The notes under the pieces: model-generated
What the model saw: the letters and a program-made list of their open reading frames with translations, nothing else
What the model was told of the DNA's origin: nothing
Database searches by the model: none
DNA from: Phascolomyces articulosus
Lineage: Eukaryota; Mucoromycota; Mucoromycetes; Mucorales; Lichtheimiaceae
Reading direction: 5' to 3'
NCBI GenBank assembly: GCA_025677815.1
Contig: JAIXMP010000029.1
Location: 558,001-622,000, forward strand
DNA: 64,000 bases
Shown: positions 33,566 through 45,782 of the stretch, one piece after another
Layout of the letters: each line of letters begins with the position of its first letter
Position numbering within the stretch: position 1 is the first letter of the stretch
Position numbers and translations under genes: made by a program

Positions 33566-36536
33566 TTATAGTAAAGGGTGTCGTCCTTTATGATTTGATG
33601 TTGAAGATCCATGGGAAGTAGAAGAAAAAGTTGAGAAAGGATGAGGACGCCTACTAGTACTATTATTATTTGTACTATGGTTATTATCCTTGGAATGATG
33701 ATGATGGTGATGATGATGTTGCTGTTCTGAAGAAGGAGCATCTCGTAAAAATGCTGTTAAAGGTCTTCCCATCATAAGTGGGTTATTATTATTACCAGAA
33801 GATGAATTAAATGATATGGGTGATGGAGATGATCTTGTTGTTTCAATAGGATGAGAAGTACTGTTATTATTGTTACTTGTGGAAGGTGGTTGTGGAGTAG
33901 ATGGTGAAGAGGATGGTAGATGATAATGAGGTGAAGAGGATGATGTTGTTGGAAATGGAGCAGAATTGGAAGAACTAGTATGTGTCGGTAAAGAAGTGGA
34001 AGTTGGAGTATACCACAGAGAGGATGGTTCACTACCTATTGAATGTCGATGATGATGTTGTGGTCGTTGTGAATTATTATTATTATGTTGTTGTCGTTGC
34101 TGTTGATGATAATGGTCATCTGCAGAATGTACTAATCCACCAACAACAGTGGATGATATTTGATTATTATTATTATCATTACTGTTGTTACGATGTTGAT
34201 ATTGTTCAGATGAACGTGATGAAGTATAACATGTTATTTCACGACGATGTCTACCATTATTACTGTTTTTGTTACCATTATTATTAATATATTCAAATCG
34301 TCCATTCATTTCATTTTTTCGTGTTCGATCATATCCATTCGTTATTGTGTTTTGCTCATCACCATAATTTGCTTGTCCATTGGAGGATGGGTTTATTATT
34401 TTCTCTGTAGGTTTCTAATCATTAAATCATTTTTTTTATATTAACTTTTCAATCTCAAAGAACTTTTATCCATAGTAAACCATCATCATTATTCTATGTT
34501 TTTTTATACCATACGATCACGCTGTGCTATATCGGTATAAATCATATATGTTATATATGCATGCATTGCATTCCGTTTTATCCTTGGGTTTTGTTTCTAA
34601 ATAATAATGAGAATAACACCAATATTATGTGGTGAGTCCAACCAATGTCAATTCCAAAAAAAAAAAAAATACACCTTGCTCCCTTCCTTTCTCCCCCCTC
34701 GGTTTTTCCAACTTCTCCTTTTATCGTTTTATATAACCCTTCAAGTTTCCCTGTTCCCTTTTTTGATTATTTTTTTTTACCATGGACATATATTGATATG
34801 AGAATACATTGGTCCCTTCATGTTGACCTCCCGATGACTATATTGTTGTCACATAATGATATATATTAAAGACAAGGGAAAAACACACACACACACACAT
34901 TGTTCCAAACAAATGAATTACCAATTCATCATTGTTATTAGTATAATAACGACCACTGATACCATTGCTAGGATCCATATCCGATGAATGTTGATCATGA
35001 GGATGATGTCTTGTTTTTATGGATGATTTACTGATATAACGATGATCGTCCTTTTGATAGTAAGTTGCATGTGATGATGATTTTACTGGTTTTTGTTTAA
35101 TATGATTGTTCGGTATTTCGGCAGAAGAATAATGCTGAGAGTAATAACCTATTTTTGGGAATACACATGCCGTTATTATTAAATTTTTAAATATGTTATA
35201 TATATATATATATCATGCAAAAGCATTACAAAAAAAAATTATACAAACCATTATTACTACCACTTGGTGTACTTGTGTTTCTTTTCGTTTCCTGTCGATC
35301 CACTGAATATATAGCTGTACTTTCATCCATTCGACCATCAATAGCAGCCGCTGCTGCTGCAAGTAACATGATTGGATCTGATACAACATTTTGTTCTGTT
35401 GTTGCTTTTGTTGTTTTCCGTTGTTCTTGATCTTCTAAGTTTCATTACCAATATTATTATTTCCATTTATATTTCCATCTAACTTCCCTTTCATCCATCA
35501 CTTACGTGTTGATCGATTATAAGAGGGATCCTGTTATATACAAGAAATGAATAAAAAATGAATAAAATAGAAATACGATTTATATTCTTTTATAGTTGGT
35601 TGTACACAAAAGGTCATTAGGTTTTTGTTGATATCCATAACAAAAAAGAAAGCATGTGTTCAATGCCAAACTTTCCTTTTGAACCCCAAAACAAGTCATC
35701 AGACTTTGGTATGTGTGTGTGTGTGAAGATGGGTTAAATATATGTTATTAGACTTACCGATGTCAATGCTACTGCGTTGTTTTCATGACGAGTGGATGAT
35801 GTTGATGATGAACCTAAAGTTTGATGGCGCAGTTCCAAAAAAAAAGCATCGTATATGCAAACAATACATATCATCAAATAATATAAATAATATAAGTATT
35901 CACTCTTTTCATTCATTCATCAAAGGTATAAAGTATCCAATTTTTTTTAATATTATTACCACCGCCTAATAAACTACTAATCGACATGGATGAAGAAGAT
36001 GAATGATGACCGTTATCACCTGTATTATTGACGACATTTTGCATATCATTATTGCCATCCCGAATCGATTTGATATTGTTATTTATATTCGTATTATCAT
36101 TGTTCATCATCACTACATCACCATCTTGGTCCGTTTTGTTGTCATTCACCTATTAAATTATTATAATTTTTGATATCCATTAATACGCATATCAATCAAA
36201 TAATAATAATAATAATATTAATAATACAAGAATTCTCCTTATAAGAAAAAGAAGGAAAAACCCTGACGCAGGGAGTAAAGTATATTTATATATATATATC
36301 CTTTTAGTTTTGTAGTTCTGAATGAACCATAGGGCTACCTTTGTTACTTGAGTTTTTATTCGTTGAGGTTCCTGATTAGCTAAAGCGATTAGGATGGAAC
36401 TAGCTTCTGCATCGATTTTATCATATTCAACTGGTGGACAATGAAGTCGAGAGATAGTACCGTCGTCTCGTGTAGCTGAAGGTTGTGGCTGTACTTTGGT
36501 AGGTGGATATTCTTGTTTTAACATGAGACGAGACAT
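33566..36536 (-). CDS. Asn/Ser/His-rich unknown protein, possible regulator
   Basis: Proposed exons are complement(36339-36536, 35960-36149, 35758-35813, 35506-35530, 35249-35434, 34922-35085, 33566-34414), 555 residues, all in phase. The first 66 residues are the only ordered-looking part (CPPVEYDKIDAEASSILIAL). The rest is dominated by Asn, Ser, Gln and His runs, including eight His near 33700, with short motifs such as SISSLLGGG and DPIMLLAAAAAAIDGR. Such composition is common in fungal transcriptional and signalling scaffolds, but no DNA-binding or enzyme domain is visible. The exon at 34922-35085 could start earlier (35149), which would give protein-like sequence but needs a one-base frameshift near 35100. 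The 25-nt exon at 35506-35530 is the least certain part. Confidence 0.7.
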
Positions 36537-36642
36537 TTAACCTTTATTTCTTACGTTTTTTTTTTTATTAAAACAAACGAAGAAGAAAAAAAAAAAGATA
36601 AAAAGAAGAAAGGGTAAAAAAAAAAAAAAAAAAAAAGGAGGA

Positions 36643-36679
<37 letters not shown>

Positions 36680-37338
36680 TGTGTGTGAGAAGTTATATAT
36701 AAGTAGTTAATATGTAAGTATATGAAAAAGAACAAGTCAAGGAGAGAGAGAGAGAAAGAGTGTGTAAGTGTAATGTGTGTGAATGTACGTAAATACGTGT
36801 GTGAAATGGATGAAAGGCCCTTCTTTTTTTTTATTTTTGGGGGAAGGATCGTGCGTTTTGAGGTTGTGTTACCATCCAGACGTTCTGTGTTGCATCCCAT
36901 TGCAAATGTGCTTATATTGTACTACTTAGGTCAGAGATAACTTTTCAATAATGTTGAAGATAATTATTATATATACAACTGATCTATAGAATATATATGG
37001 ATTATCCATTCTATTAATAATAATAATAATATATCAATAACAACTTGATAGTAGTTATTTGAATTTCATTTTTCATTCTTTCTCCTCTTATACAGAAATA
37101 AAAAAACTCCCTTTTTTTTCCCTTCCTTTGTTTATAACATATTTTCGAGATTTTTGGTTGAATCAACTAATATCTCTACTTTTCTTTTTTATTTAATTTG
37201 ATAAAAAGAACATCATTATTCCAATATTTGTTGTATATTAATAACATAGAAATAAATATTAAATTTGATATTAAATAATAATAGTAATAATTGTACAAGT
37301 AATAACATAAATTATAGGTAATGTAAGATTATGAGAAT
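36537..37338. other. Intergenic spacer with long A and TA runs
   Basis: About 800 bp lie between two minus-strand genes. Directly upstream of the Asn-rich gene are an A run of 22 (36617-36638) and a (TA)n tract (36648-36677), then GAGA- and GTGT-rich sequence. The rest is AT-rich. No gene recognised. Confidence 0.6.
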
Positions 37339-40191
37339 TTACGCTATTTCATGCACAAGACGTTCATAGGTAATTTTTTGATATCTTGATAATCCTTGAA
37401 TAAACCTTTGTCCCGTCTATTTTAAATATTTTTTATTAGTTAAAAAAACAAAAAAAAGAAAAGATGATTTATATGAATAAGTCATCCTTACCGGATTTCT
37501 TGCTAAACGATTAAATAATTCAACTGTATATCTTCGCACTGTGAGTGATGAATGGAATAGACATAGACCAAGAGGTGAAAGTCCACCTTGATATTGTGGG
37601 AGGAATGAAAGAAACTGAAAAAAAAAGTCAGAATGTCACCTTTGGGACTTAAAAACTCCACTTGAACACTTTTTTTTTTTTTGAAAAAAAATACACCTAC
37701 TTCAATCATTGATCGATCTGATACAATGTTCTTAAGTAAAGCTTCTAATATGGCAATCACTTCATTCTCTGGTATATTCCGTAATGTTTTAAGTTTCGAA
37801 ATTTGACGATGGACATCAACACCTTGTAAACAAGAATTCTGTTTCCATAATGTAAATCCCTTTTTTCATTTTTTGGGTGTCAGATAATTCATACCTTTCA
37901 AATGCTTCTCACCCCAACCTCTAATATTTTACCTTTTGATAGTATCTATAAGAGATCGTTTGTCGCCATCCTTCAATTCGACTTGCATAAGTAGCTAATT
38001 CTTTTTGTTTAGAAATACCATCCGAAAAAACAAATCCACGACCTAATAAACCCATTGGATCTGTTTCTGTATCATGTGGCCAAGCAATCTTGGTTTGATG
38101 ATAAACATCCTCTTCATATACTGCAGCAAGTCGAACAAATCGTCCAACATATTCTTGAAATTTGGCTCGTACGTGTGCTTCACCATAATGCCCTTGTACC
38201 GCAGCCATCACATCGTTCATAAATTCGGAATCCATATCACGATCTTTACTCTTATCATCCACTTTACTTAATGAGTTCACTGTAGAAGATCGACCAAGCG
38301 AAAGTGATCCAAAAGGTTGCCCATCCGAACTATCGTTGGCTGAATATGGATAAGGATTATGAGAAGCACCAGGACATGTCAACTCAATATCTTTGCTGAC
38401 AGTAATTTTGCCTGTTTCAATATTACATAAAACATCCCACCAAGCTGTATGTTCTTCATAGGTAGGATTTGTAACACCAGCAATAAATCCAGGACTAAAG
38501 GATATACAATTTGATCAGTTACGGTTTTTTCTTAAAAAAAAATTACCCAAATAATGCGGGCACTACTACTTTACCATTTTAAAAGATCATCCACACTTGT
38601 TAAATTGGTGTAAGGAAATGCTCGCTCCGTAAATCCACGAAGTACAGTACCACATCCACTTCCTAAAGCACATGCTGCTAATACATAATTTGCTACTTCA
38701 CCTGATGGATGACCATATCCCAAAAAGATAATACGCTTTTGGGTAAGCAAGGCATTCAATAATAACATGATAGGGTGTGTATAAGGACCGCTACTATCAA
38801 GATGAGGATGATGTGGATTTGGAGAACCAGGTTGTGGGACAGGTGGTGAAAATGTTCGAATCAAATTGATCAGTGAAAACTATTTTTTTTTTCATAATTT
38901 AAATTATCGTTAGCATATGATTTATATAAACCGATTTACAAAATACCAACATTACTAACCACACCTCTCCCTCCTCCTCCTCCTCCTCCTCCTCCTCCTC
39001 CCCTCCCCTTTTAATATTTATCATTTTCCACTTACATCACCCACTTCTTCATCATTCACTGTGAGTGGGACTCGAATAGGTAACTTGATTCCTTCATACT
39101 CAATTTTTGTTTCAAAAAATCGTCTATCTTTACCCAAAGAAGGTAATATTTCTCTTCCTGATGCTAAATCAATAAATGTTCCACGTCGAAGTCTACTTGA
39201 TTCATCATCCTCATCATTTTCTGCTGCTGTTGTCGCACCACCACTATTACCACCTATCCATCGCATTGATTCTGAACCAGTTGTTGAAGTAGGTGAAATC
39301 AATTTATCTGGATCTTCCATAAACATTTCTTCAAACATGGTTTTATCATCTGATGTTCGTAATATCTGTCGTTCATGCCATGAAAATTTGGGCATACGTG
39401 ATAAATCCATTGAATTCACTGCTTTATAAAGTGATTCTAAAACTTCTGCAGATGGATTCTCAAAATACTTTTCCATTGCTAATAATAATACTGGCTTCAA
39501 GGTATGTTATATGTCAATTTTAAAAAAATAAAAAGTATCATTCATATTTTCTTTTTTTTTAAACATTATTTCGATATTAACAAACCTTATAGATATGTAG
39601 AAATTGATGTTGAGTACAAATAGCCATTGCTTTGACGTGTGCTCCTCTATATATTAATTATAAGCAAAAAAAAAAAAAGATTACTATAAAGGGCACAATA
39701 ACAAAAAAAAAAAAGGAGGTGTTTTTTATTTTTTTATTTTTTATTTTTTTTTTTTGCTAACCTGCGCGCTGTGGCATCGTGTTTTGTACGTACGAGATTA
39801 AGCACATAAAGTAAAGGTTTTTCTTCTGTGTCGTCATTAGAAACAATTTCTTGTTCTTTGTCAATATCAGGAATAGTTTGATTTAAACAAAAGATGGTCC
39901 AATCTTCTGCACGTAAATGAGCACCGTCAGGTAACATGAGTTCTGACAAGACACTGTATAATAATAATAATAGTTAGATAGGACAGAAAAAAAAGTGACC
40001 ATTGACAAAAAGGCTGTTGTTATTAATATATATATCATACATATATATATAAACGGACATGTCATAGTAATAAAAAGAACTTACTGTTCATCTGTACCCG
40101 TCTCATTGGGATATTGATACTTTAACGATGCACCTTTATCAATATCAAATTCGGCTAATAAGACATTCTGAACGTGATTGCTAATTGTCAT
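37339..40191 (-). CDS. AFI1: Afi1-like DENN-related protein (polarity/vesicle trafficking)
   Basis: Nine exons, complement(40085-40191, 39762-39953, 39586-39646, 39036-39494, 38575-38879, 37933-38494, 37701-37838, 37492-37614, 37339-37416), encode 674 residues with consistent phases. The N-terminus is the Afi1 docking region ([20 protein letters not shown], then [16 protein letters not shown]). The middle carries the polarity-axis/DENN-type block ([20 protein letters not shown], then [20 protein letters not shown]). In budding yeast Afi1 binds the Arf6-like GTPase Arf3 and helps keep Arf3 and polarity markers at the growing tip; the same role is inferred here. The Ser/Asn-rich insert in exon 6 (near 38250-38360) looks disordered. 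I see no break in the gene. Confidence 0.9.
38968..39005. repeat. (CTC)n microsatellite in Afi1 intron
   Basis: About ten CTC units followed by CCTCCC lie in the intron between exons 4 and 5 of the Afi1-like gene (38880-39035). On the transcript the strand reads GAG-rich, so it does not serve as the polypyrimidine tract. Confidence 0.9.
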
Positions 40192-41841
40192 GATGTTAAG
40201 TTTTTTTTAATCGTTTTCAAAAAAAAAAAAAAAAAAAAAAAGGTAATGAAAACTATAATAATTTATTATTAAAATTCAGGAACATTCAAAAGAGGCAATT
40301 TTGAAAGCGCTCATAATTTATTAGTGTGTTAGGAGTAACAATGACCAATAAGGCATCTCTAAAGTCATTTTTTGATATAAGGACTGAAATCTGCATTAGT
40401 TTCTTTTTTTATTTTTTCGTGTTTATTATACTTATACAACGTTACTAGGCACAGTAAAGCAGTAATAATCATTATTTTTTTTCCTATTCAATATTCTATT
40501 CATACTATATTAGCCGTTATGACTTATTTGATAACTTCCATCTACTATTATTACCACTACTAGTACTAATAAATTGCCATATCAAAATCCATTGATGGTA
40601 TATAATATTTACGGCAAAGTAAACAGCAATAATATAGGCATGCAAGTAAAAGTATCATAGGATATGTTTATTGTATGTGGAATTGGTGAATTGTTCCTTC
40701 TGATCATTTAATAATTTGAAAAGGTACTCTATATATTATGATTAGCATAACAAGTTCTATTTACTATTAACCAGCCAAATTATTAATTACGAGTTTGATT
40801 CCTGTCAACAACCATCATAGTTGTTCTCTGTAGTAAAAAAAAAAAATGTTGATAGATATATTCAAGAGTATCTGTATAGGTTACATATACAGAATCTAGG
40901 AACTATAAATATTACAACAGATTTAATTAATCAACACTAGTAAATTAAAGAATAGAACAATCATCTCATTATTTTTGCAAAGAAGGAAATAAGTTATATA
41001 TGCCAAAATGAAGATGAATCGGTTTAATAATAATAAATATTATCCTTTAAGTAGAATAAGCCATAAAGTAATAATATAATTATTATATATCAATCAATAT
41101 TCTTGTACTCCATTCCTGTACAATCATATTTTTGTATCCGCAATATATAATAATATTATATACTAAACACTGGTAGGCTAAACCTTTTCTTTTCTTTTTT
41201 TTATTGATTCAACCATGAATAATTAGTTAAATGCTATAATAAACAAGACGAGACGATTTAAAATGGTTGATAATTCAAATAGCAAAATCCATATTGTTGT
41301 TTTCGGTCAATAAATTAATAATAAATAAATAATACTTCATAAATGTTTATTAATGAATACATTTAAAAAAAATAACCCAGAATTTACTGACTGACCTTCT
41401 TCCCTTCATTCTTTCCTTTCTTCCTAACTCACGAATCCATAGATAAGTCCATCTAACGAATTTTTTTCCCCTCCCGAAAGATCATGTCTAATAAGTAAGA
41501 ATGTGTTGTTTATTGAATGAGAGAATATTTATTTTTCTTAATTATAAAACCACAATAAAAATAATAAAAGTAGATCAATTTCGCGTGGTTTTTTTTTAAT
41601 ATTTACCAACAAATTTTGTGTAGCATACAGAAAATAAAATGGACCCACAGGCTGGACCCTTAAAGAAATCATTGATATTAAGCAAATCGAATATGGAAAT
41701 AAAAAAAAATTGACACAGGGCGATTAAGTAGATCCTTTATTCTTCTTCTTTTCTTCTTCTTTTTCTTCTATTATAAATATATATTAAAAAAAAAACAAAC
41801 AAGAAATAAAATTTTTTATCTCACTTCAGTTGTTGTTCTGA
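40192..41841. other. 1.65 kb divergent intergenic region
   Basis: This lies between the divergent Afi1-like and NoxR-like genes. It begins with an A run of 22-24 (40217-40240) just upstream of the Afi1 start codon. Bases 40300-41400 are AT-rich and featureless to me. The last ~120 bp upstream of NoxR is pyrimidine-rich (CTTCTTCTTT repeats at 41740-41770), as in other promoters of this window. No gene or RNA found. Confidence 0.6.
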
Positions 41842-43834
41842 ATGGGCATGGAATTCAAGGTACATTCACCCGTGTCTTCATTAGATTTATCTCATTATCG
41901 ACCATTGTTACAGTCTGATTTAGAGCAATGGCGAGCAGGCTGTGTTTATTATGACAGTCAAGACTATGACTCTGCTTTACGAACATTCATGGTAAGTCTC
42001 TCTTTTTATTAAAGTCTCTCCAATCCTTTTTTTTCTTTTGAACAATAATAAAAAAATAAATAACCAGTTCCTGAAAGAGAATAGGAGATAATGCACGAAT
42101 GCATTTTAATATAGGTTTGATCTTTAGTATTCTTCAAGACCATCGACGATCTGTATGTATTATAAAAATCCAAAATCTTAATAGTTTGCAAAAAAAAAAA
42201 AAGACATTTCCTAACAATGAATTTTTGTTTATTCCCAAATCAAGGTGGCTGCATTTAAAAAAGCATTGGAATTGGATCCATTTTTTGCTGTAGCATGTTT
42301 TCAAAGGGGTGTGTCACATTTCGGTTTAGGTGATCTCAAGAAAGCGTATGAAGATTTCGATCAGGCATATACTGTTAGTTGACGTTTTTTTTTTTTTCTT
42401 TTTTTTTTTTTTGGTCGATCATAAAGTTACTTATTTGATATATTTATACGTTTTTAGAAACTTCGAGGTAATCCAATCATCAATTATCATCAACTTGGAC
42501 TCCCGTTTCGATTATACGAATGTGAAGTTTTATTTAATCGAGGCATCTGTCAACTTTACTTGGGTCGAATTGATGCTGGTTTGACCGATTTATATTATGC
42601 TCAAAAGTCCAAATTGACGGAAGAACATGACATTATTGATCAGGCTGTTCGAGATCGAGGAAGAAATTATTCAGTTTATTCAATACCTCCAGGGGTACTG
42701 TTCCGTCCATCTGAAACAAAAATGGAGCAAATGCGACAATTCCAAGAATATCAAGGAGGAACTGGTAGTAACACAACAGATAATGGATATTTCTTTGTGG
42801 ATGAAAATGAACAAGGAAAACGACTGAATTCAGTGCTTATACCTCCTTCAGCTCCTTGGATGCAAGAAATTGCTAAAACGGATGCATCCTATCTGGCAGT
42901 TCCGGAACCACAACGACCACAACAACAACAATCACAAACAATGGCCCAGAATCTCGAACGACAACAGAGACCACCAAGCCCCGAAGAACCGGATCCATTT
43001 ATGCACGACCCAGTTCAGCCATCACTGCCTATTCAACAACAGCAACAGCAATTGAAGGCACCTGTGATTCAGACTCCCAAAAAGAAAACATACGATCCGG
43101 AAAATACATGGAAAGTTGTCGACCGAAGGACAACAACCCAAAAAAAGGAAGAGGCTCGTTGGCTCCGCCCATACGACGAAAGAAAACCCTCCATAGCTGT
43201 TTCAGAATTCAACAACACATTCCCTATACCCGCAGCACAGGATAATCAAGCCGATTACACTGGCACTTTGGATACCATGAGTTATTATGGTGATGATTTG
43301 GATGAAGAACTTGATCGTGTCTATGCTTCATTAAATGCATATTTGACAACTAGTAACAACAATGACAACAAAACCACACATGCACAAGGCCGGAATAAAA
43401 GAGGTTCTATCTCAGCAGAAACAATGACAACAATCGCTGTAACAACACCGCCACCTTCAAAACCTTTACAGCAACAGCAACAGATCACTAATAATAAACC
43501 ATTGAAAAAGAAAAAGACAAACATTTACAAATACATTTCACAACAACCATCGTCACCAGACGCCAAGATAAAAATCAAAGTACACTACCATGATACACGA
43601 ATCCTTTTAGTGCCAAGCGACATCATGTTCTCGGAACTGCTGACTCGCGTTCGAGCTAAATTTAATGCCTCTGAATCCTTACGGTTACAATACAAAGATG
43701 AAGAGAATGTTATGGTTCTCATGATAGACCAAGATGATCTAAATATGGCCCGTTATCTGAGCCGAGAACGTAATGCCGCTATGACCCAACATCCAGTATT
43801 GGAAAAGTTAGAGTTATGGTGTATTTCAGCATAA
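41842..43834 (+). CDS. noxR: NoxR / p67phox-like NADPH oxidase regulator (TPR + PB1)
   Basis: Four exons (41842-41991, 42078-42152, 42245-42373, 42458-43834) encode 576 residues. Residues ~25-190 are TPR repeats closely matching p67phox (MHFNIGLIF, AVACFQRGVSHFGLGDL, LRGNPIINYHQLGLPFRLYE). After them comes SIPPGVLFRPSETK, the counterpart of the p67phox activation segment (where human p67phox has VPVGRLFRPNE). A long Gln/Pro-rich disordered region follows. The last ~85 residues form a PB1 domain (IKIKVHYHDTRILLVPSD, then DEENVMVLMIDQDDLNMARY) suited to pairing with another PB1 protein such as Bem1 or Cdc24. No SH3 domain is present, as in fungal NoxR. It should be a cytosolic, Rac-dependent activator of a Nox flavocytochrome. 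Exon 2 (75 nt) completes the first TPRs. Confidence 0.93.
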
Positions 43835-44454
43835 AAAAAATTTTATTTTTATATTTTTTCCTTTTCCATGCATTTTTTCAGGGCTTTTTTTTTATCTTTT
43901 GTCAGCATTGTTTTATTATTATTATTATTATTCAACATAGCCATATCGTATCACTTGATCGATTCTTTTTTTGTGTGCATAGTTTTTCCCATTTTTAACC
44001 ATTTGACCCTAAATTGGGTAAATAAATCCATTTTTAAGACCAATTCTAGTTAACTAAAAAAAACAATGATTCAACACCTGACATTCACGGTAGAATGTTT
44101 TTATTTTAAACATATTAATATTATCGTTATTATTATTATGACCATTGAATGAACAAATATAATAATAAGAGAATATGCGATGTGGGAATCTATAATAAGC
44201 GACAATGACGAATTTAAGAATGTTTAAAATTATTTCTCACTCATATAAAAATAGATTTTGATACTTCCAACGACAATAACAGTAAACAACAAAACGGAGC
44301 TGACAAGCTGAAACGGAATGAGATGTAAAGATATAAAAAGGGTTCAGTTTTTATTTTCTTATTTTTTTTTTATTTTTTCATTATTATTATTCAATACAAC
44401 CTTCTCTTTTGATTTACTTCTTCTACTCTAAATCCATCAATTAATTAATCAATT
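43835..44454. other. Intergenic, promoter of secreted-protein gene
   Basis: About 620 bp. The 3' end of NoxR is T-rich. A TATA-like element (ATATAAAAAG) lies near 44331-44340, about 115 bp before the secreted-protein start codon, followed by a T-rich leader and TCTACTCT-type sequence. A strong TATA box suits an inducible secreted protein. No other gene seen. Confidence 0.6.
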
Positions 44455-45054
44455 ATGATCTATTCTACTACTCAAATCATTTTTGTTTTCATTTCTCTTT
44501 TCTTTTTATTTTCACAAGCTTTACCATTACAACGACGTGTTGAGAATGTTAATATAAAAGTGACATCCACTTCTGAATTCTGTTCATATCTTCCACCTAC
44601 TCCTGGTCAAGAAATTGCTGTAGCTGAAGGTTCTGCCGTACCATTTTGTACCAGTACTCAAGCACAAGGCACACGTCAATTTCCTTCTGGATTCATTGTA
44701 TCTGCTCATTTCAAACAAACCTCTACTTATTCTCAAGTGACTGGTCGTATTGATCGTACGAAATATCAATTGAAAGCCTCAGATGGAGGAGGTCAATATG
44801 ATGACAAGGTATAATAAAACTAAATATATATATATTGATAGATATGATATGAACACAAAGATTTTTGGTGACACTGGATTTATATTATATAGAATGAACT
44901 TGGTAGTACTTGTAATGGTTATGGTCATTGGGTTAACTTGGTTGAACCATCGGACAATATCTTTTGTATTCGATGCTGCAAGAATTCATCCGATTGTAAC
45001 CTTGGTCGTTCCGAGTATGGCTGCCAACGCGTTGTTCCCGGTGATTATAGTTAG
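44455..45054 (+). CDS. Small secreted cysteine-rich protein, unknown function
   Basis: Two exons (44455-44808, 44893-45054) encode 171 residues. Residues 1-22 form a clear signal peptide (hydrophobic run IIFVFISLFFLFSQA, cleavage after A-L-P or similar) followed by a basic site (QRRVE). The mature protein has about eight cysteines. The C-terminal exon has a dense pattern: CNGYGHW, FCIRCCKNSSDCNLG, then YGCQRVVPGDYS. No hydrophobic segment follows the signal peptide, so it should be exported. It resembles in plan the small secreted Cys-rich proteins that fungi release into medium or host, but I do not recognise a named family. The intron is 84 nt, in phase. Confidence 0.88.
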
Positions 45055-45782
45055 ATAGATCAACCTCGAATTTTTCTTTTTTTGTTGTTGTATATTATTG
45101 AACAAGCCGTATATAGTTTTCATAAAAGATAAAACATTTTGTCAGTATCACACACACTTATAGTAAATAAAACATGTAGTATATATGAATTATCCCATAA
45201 CATTTTTTTTTGCTGGGACGTATAATTAAATAGTAGATGAGTTATTATTTATCATACTGTCTTCTCATACATCATTATTCACTTTTTGAATCTATTTATA
45301 ATATGACCAACATAAGAATGTTGTTATTTTAAGACAAAACTACTACAGATAAAAATTGGTTGGTATATATTATATATACTATATACAAATTGACAATTGT
45401 ATCAAGGTGTAATTATTTTCTGTTATTAAACTATATACACTCTGTGTAGTTCTTTATTGTATATCATAAACTACAATGTTTTCAAAAAATAATAATATAC
45501 GAAGAAAGATTCTACTGTAGCGTTTGCCATATTTCAGAACTGGCAATTGGTTCTATTTTATATTCAATCACTACAAAAAATGTTCCATAATCCTCATCCT
45601 ATTACAATTGTTATATTTTTTGACATGTATCCTTTTGTTAAAAAAAAAAAGAAAAACAGAAAGTGTATAGTACTATGTATGGTTCGCATGTTTATCCACT
45701 TTTTCTTCATCTGGAATAAACCACCGAAAATCAATACTCACGCAAAATACCAACATCTCTATTTTTAGCGCGCCAAAATAAA
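45055..45782. other. Intergenic, no recognised gene
   Basis: About 730 bp hold the 3' region of the secreted-protein gene and the promoter of the WD40 gene. It is AT-rich; open frames such as 45547-45768 are Phe/Lys-rich and look random. GCGCGCCAAAA at about 45769-45779, directly before the WD40 start, resembles an E2F/SBF-type site. Confidence 0.6.

Noticed and set aside
33982..34287. 101-codon + strand frame rich in Val, Tyr and Asp
   Set aside because: Antisense of the Asn/Ser/His codon runs in the minus-strand gene.
43321..43524. Minus-strand Val/Phe/Cys-rich frame with apparent transmembrane segment
   Set aside because: Antisense to the NoxR low-complexity region (Asn/Gln/Thr codons read as Val/Leu/Cys).
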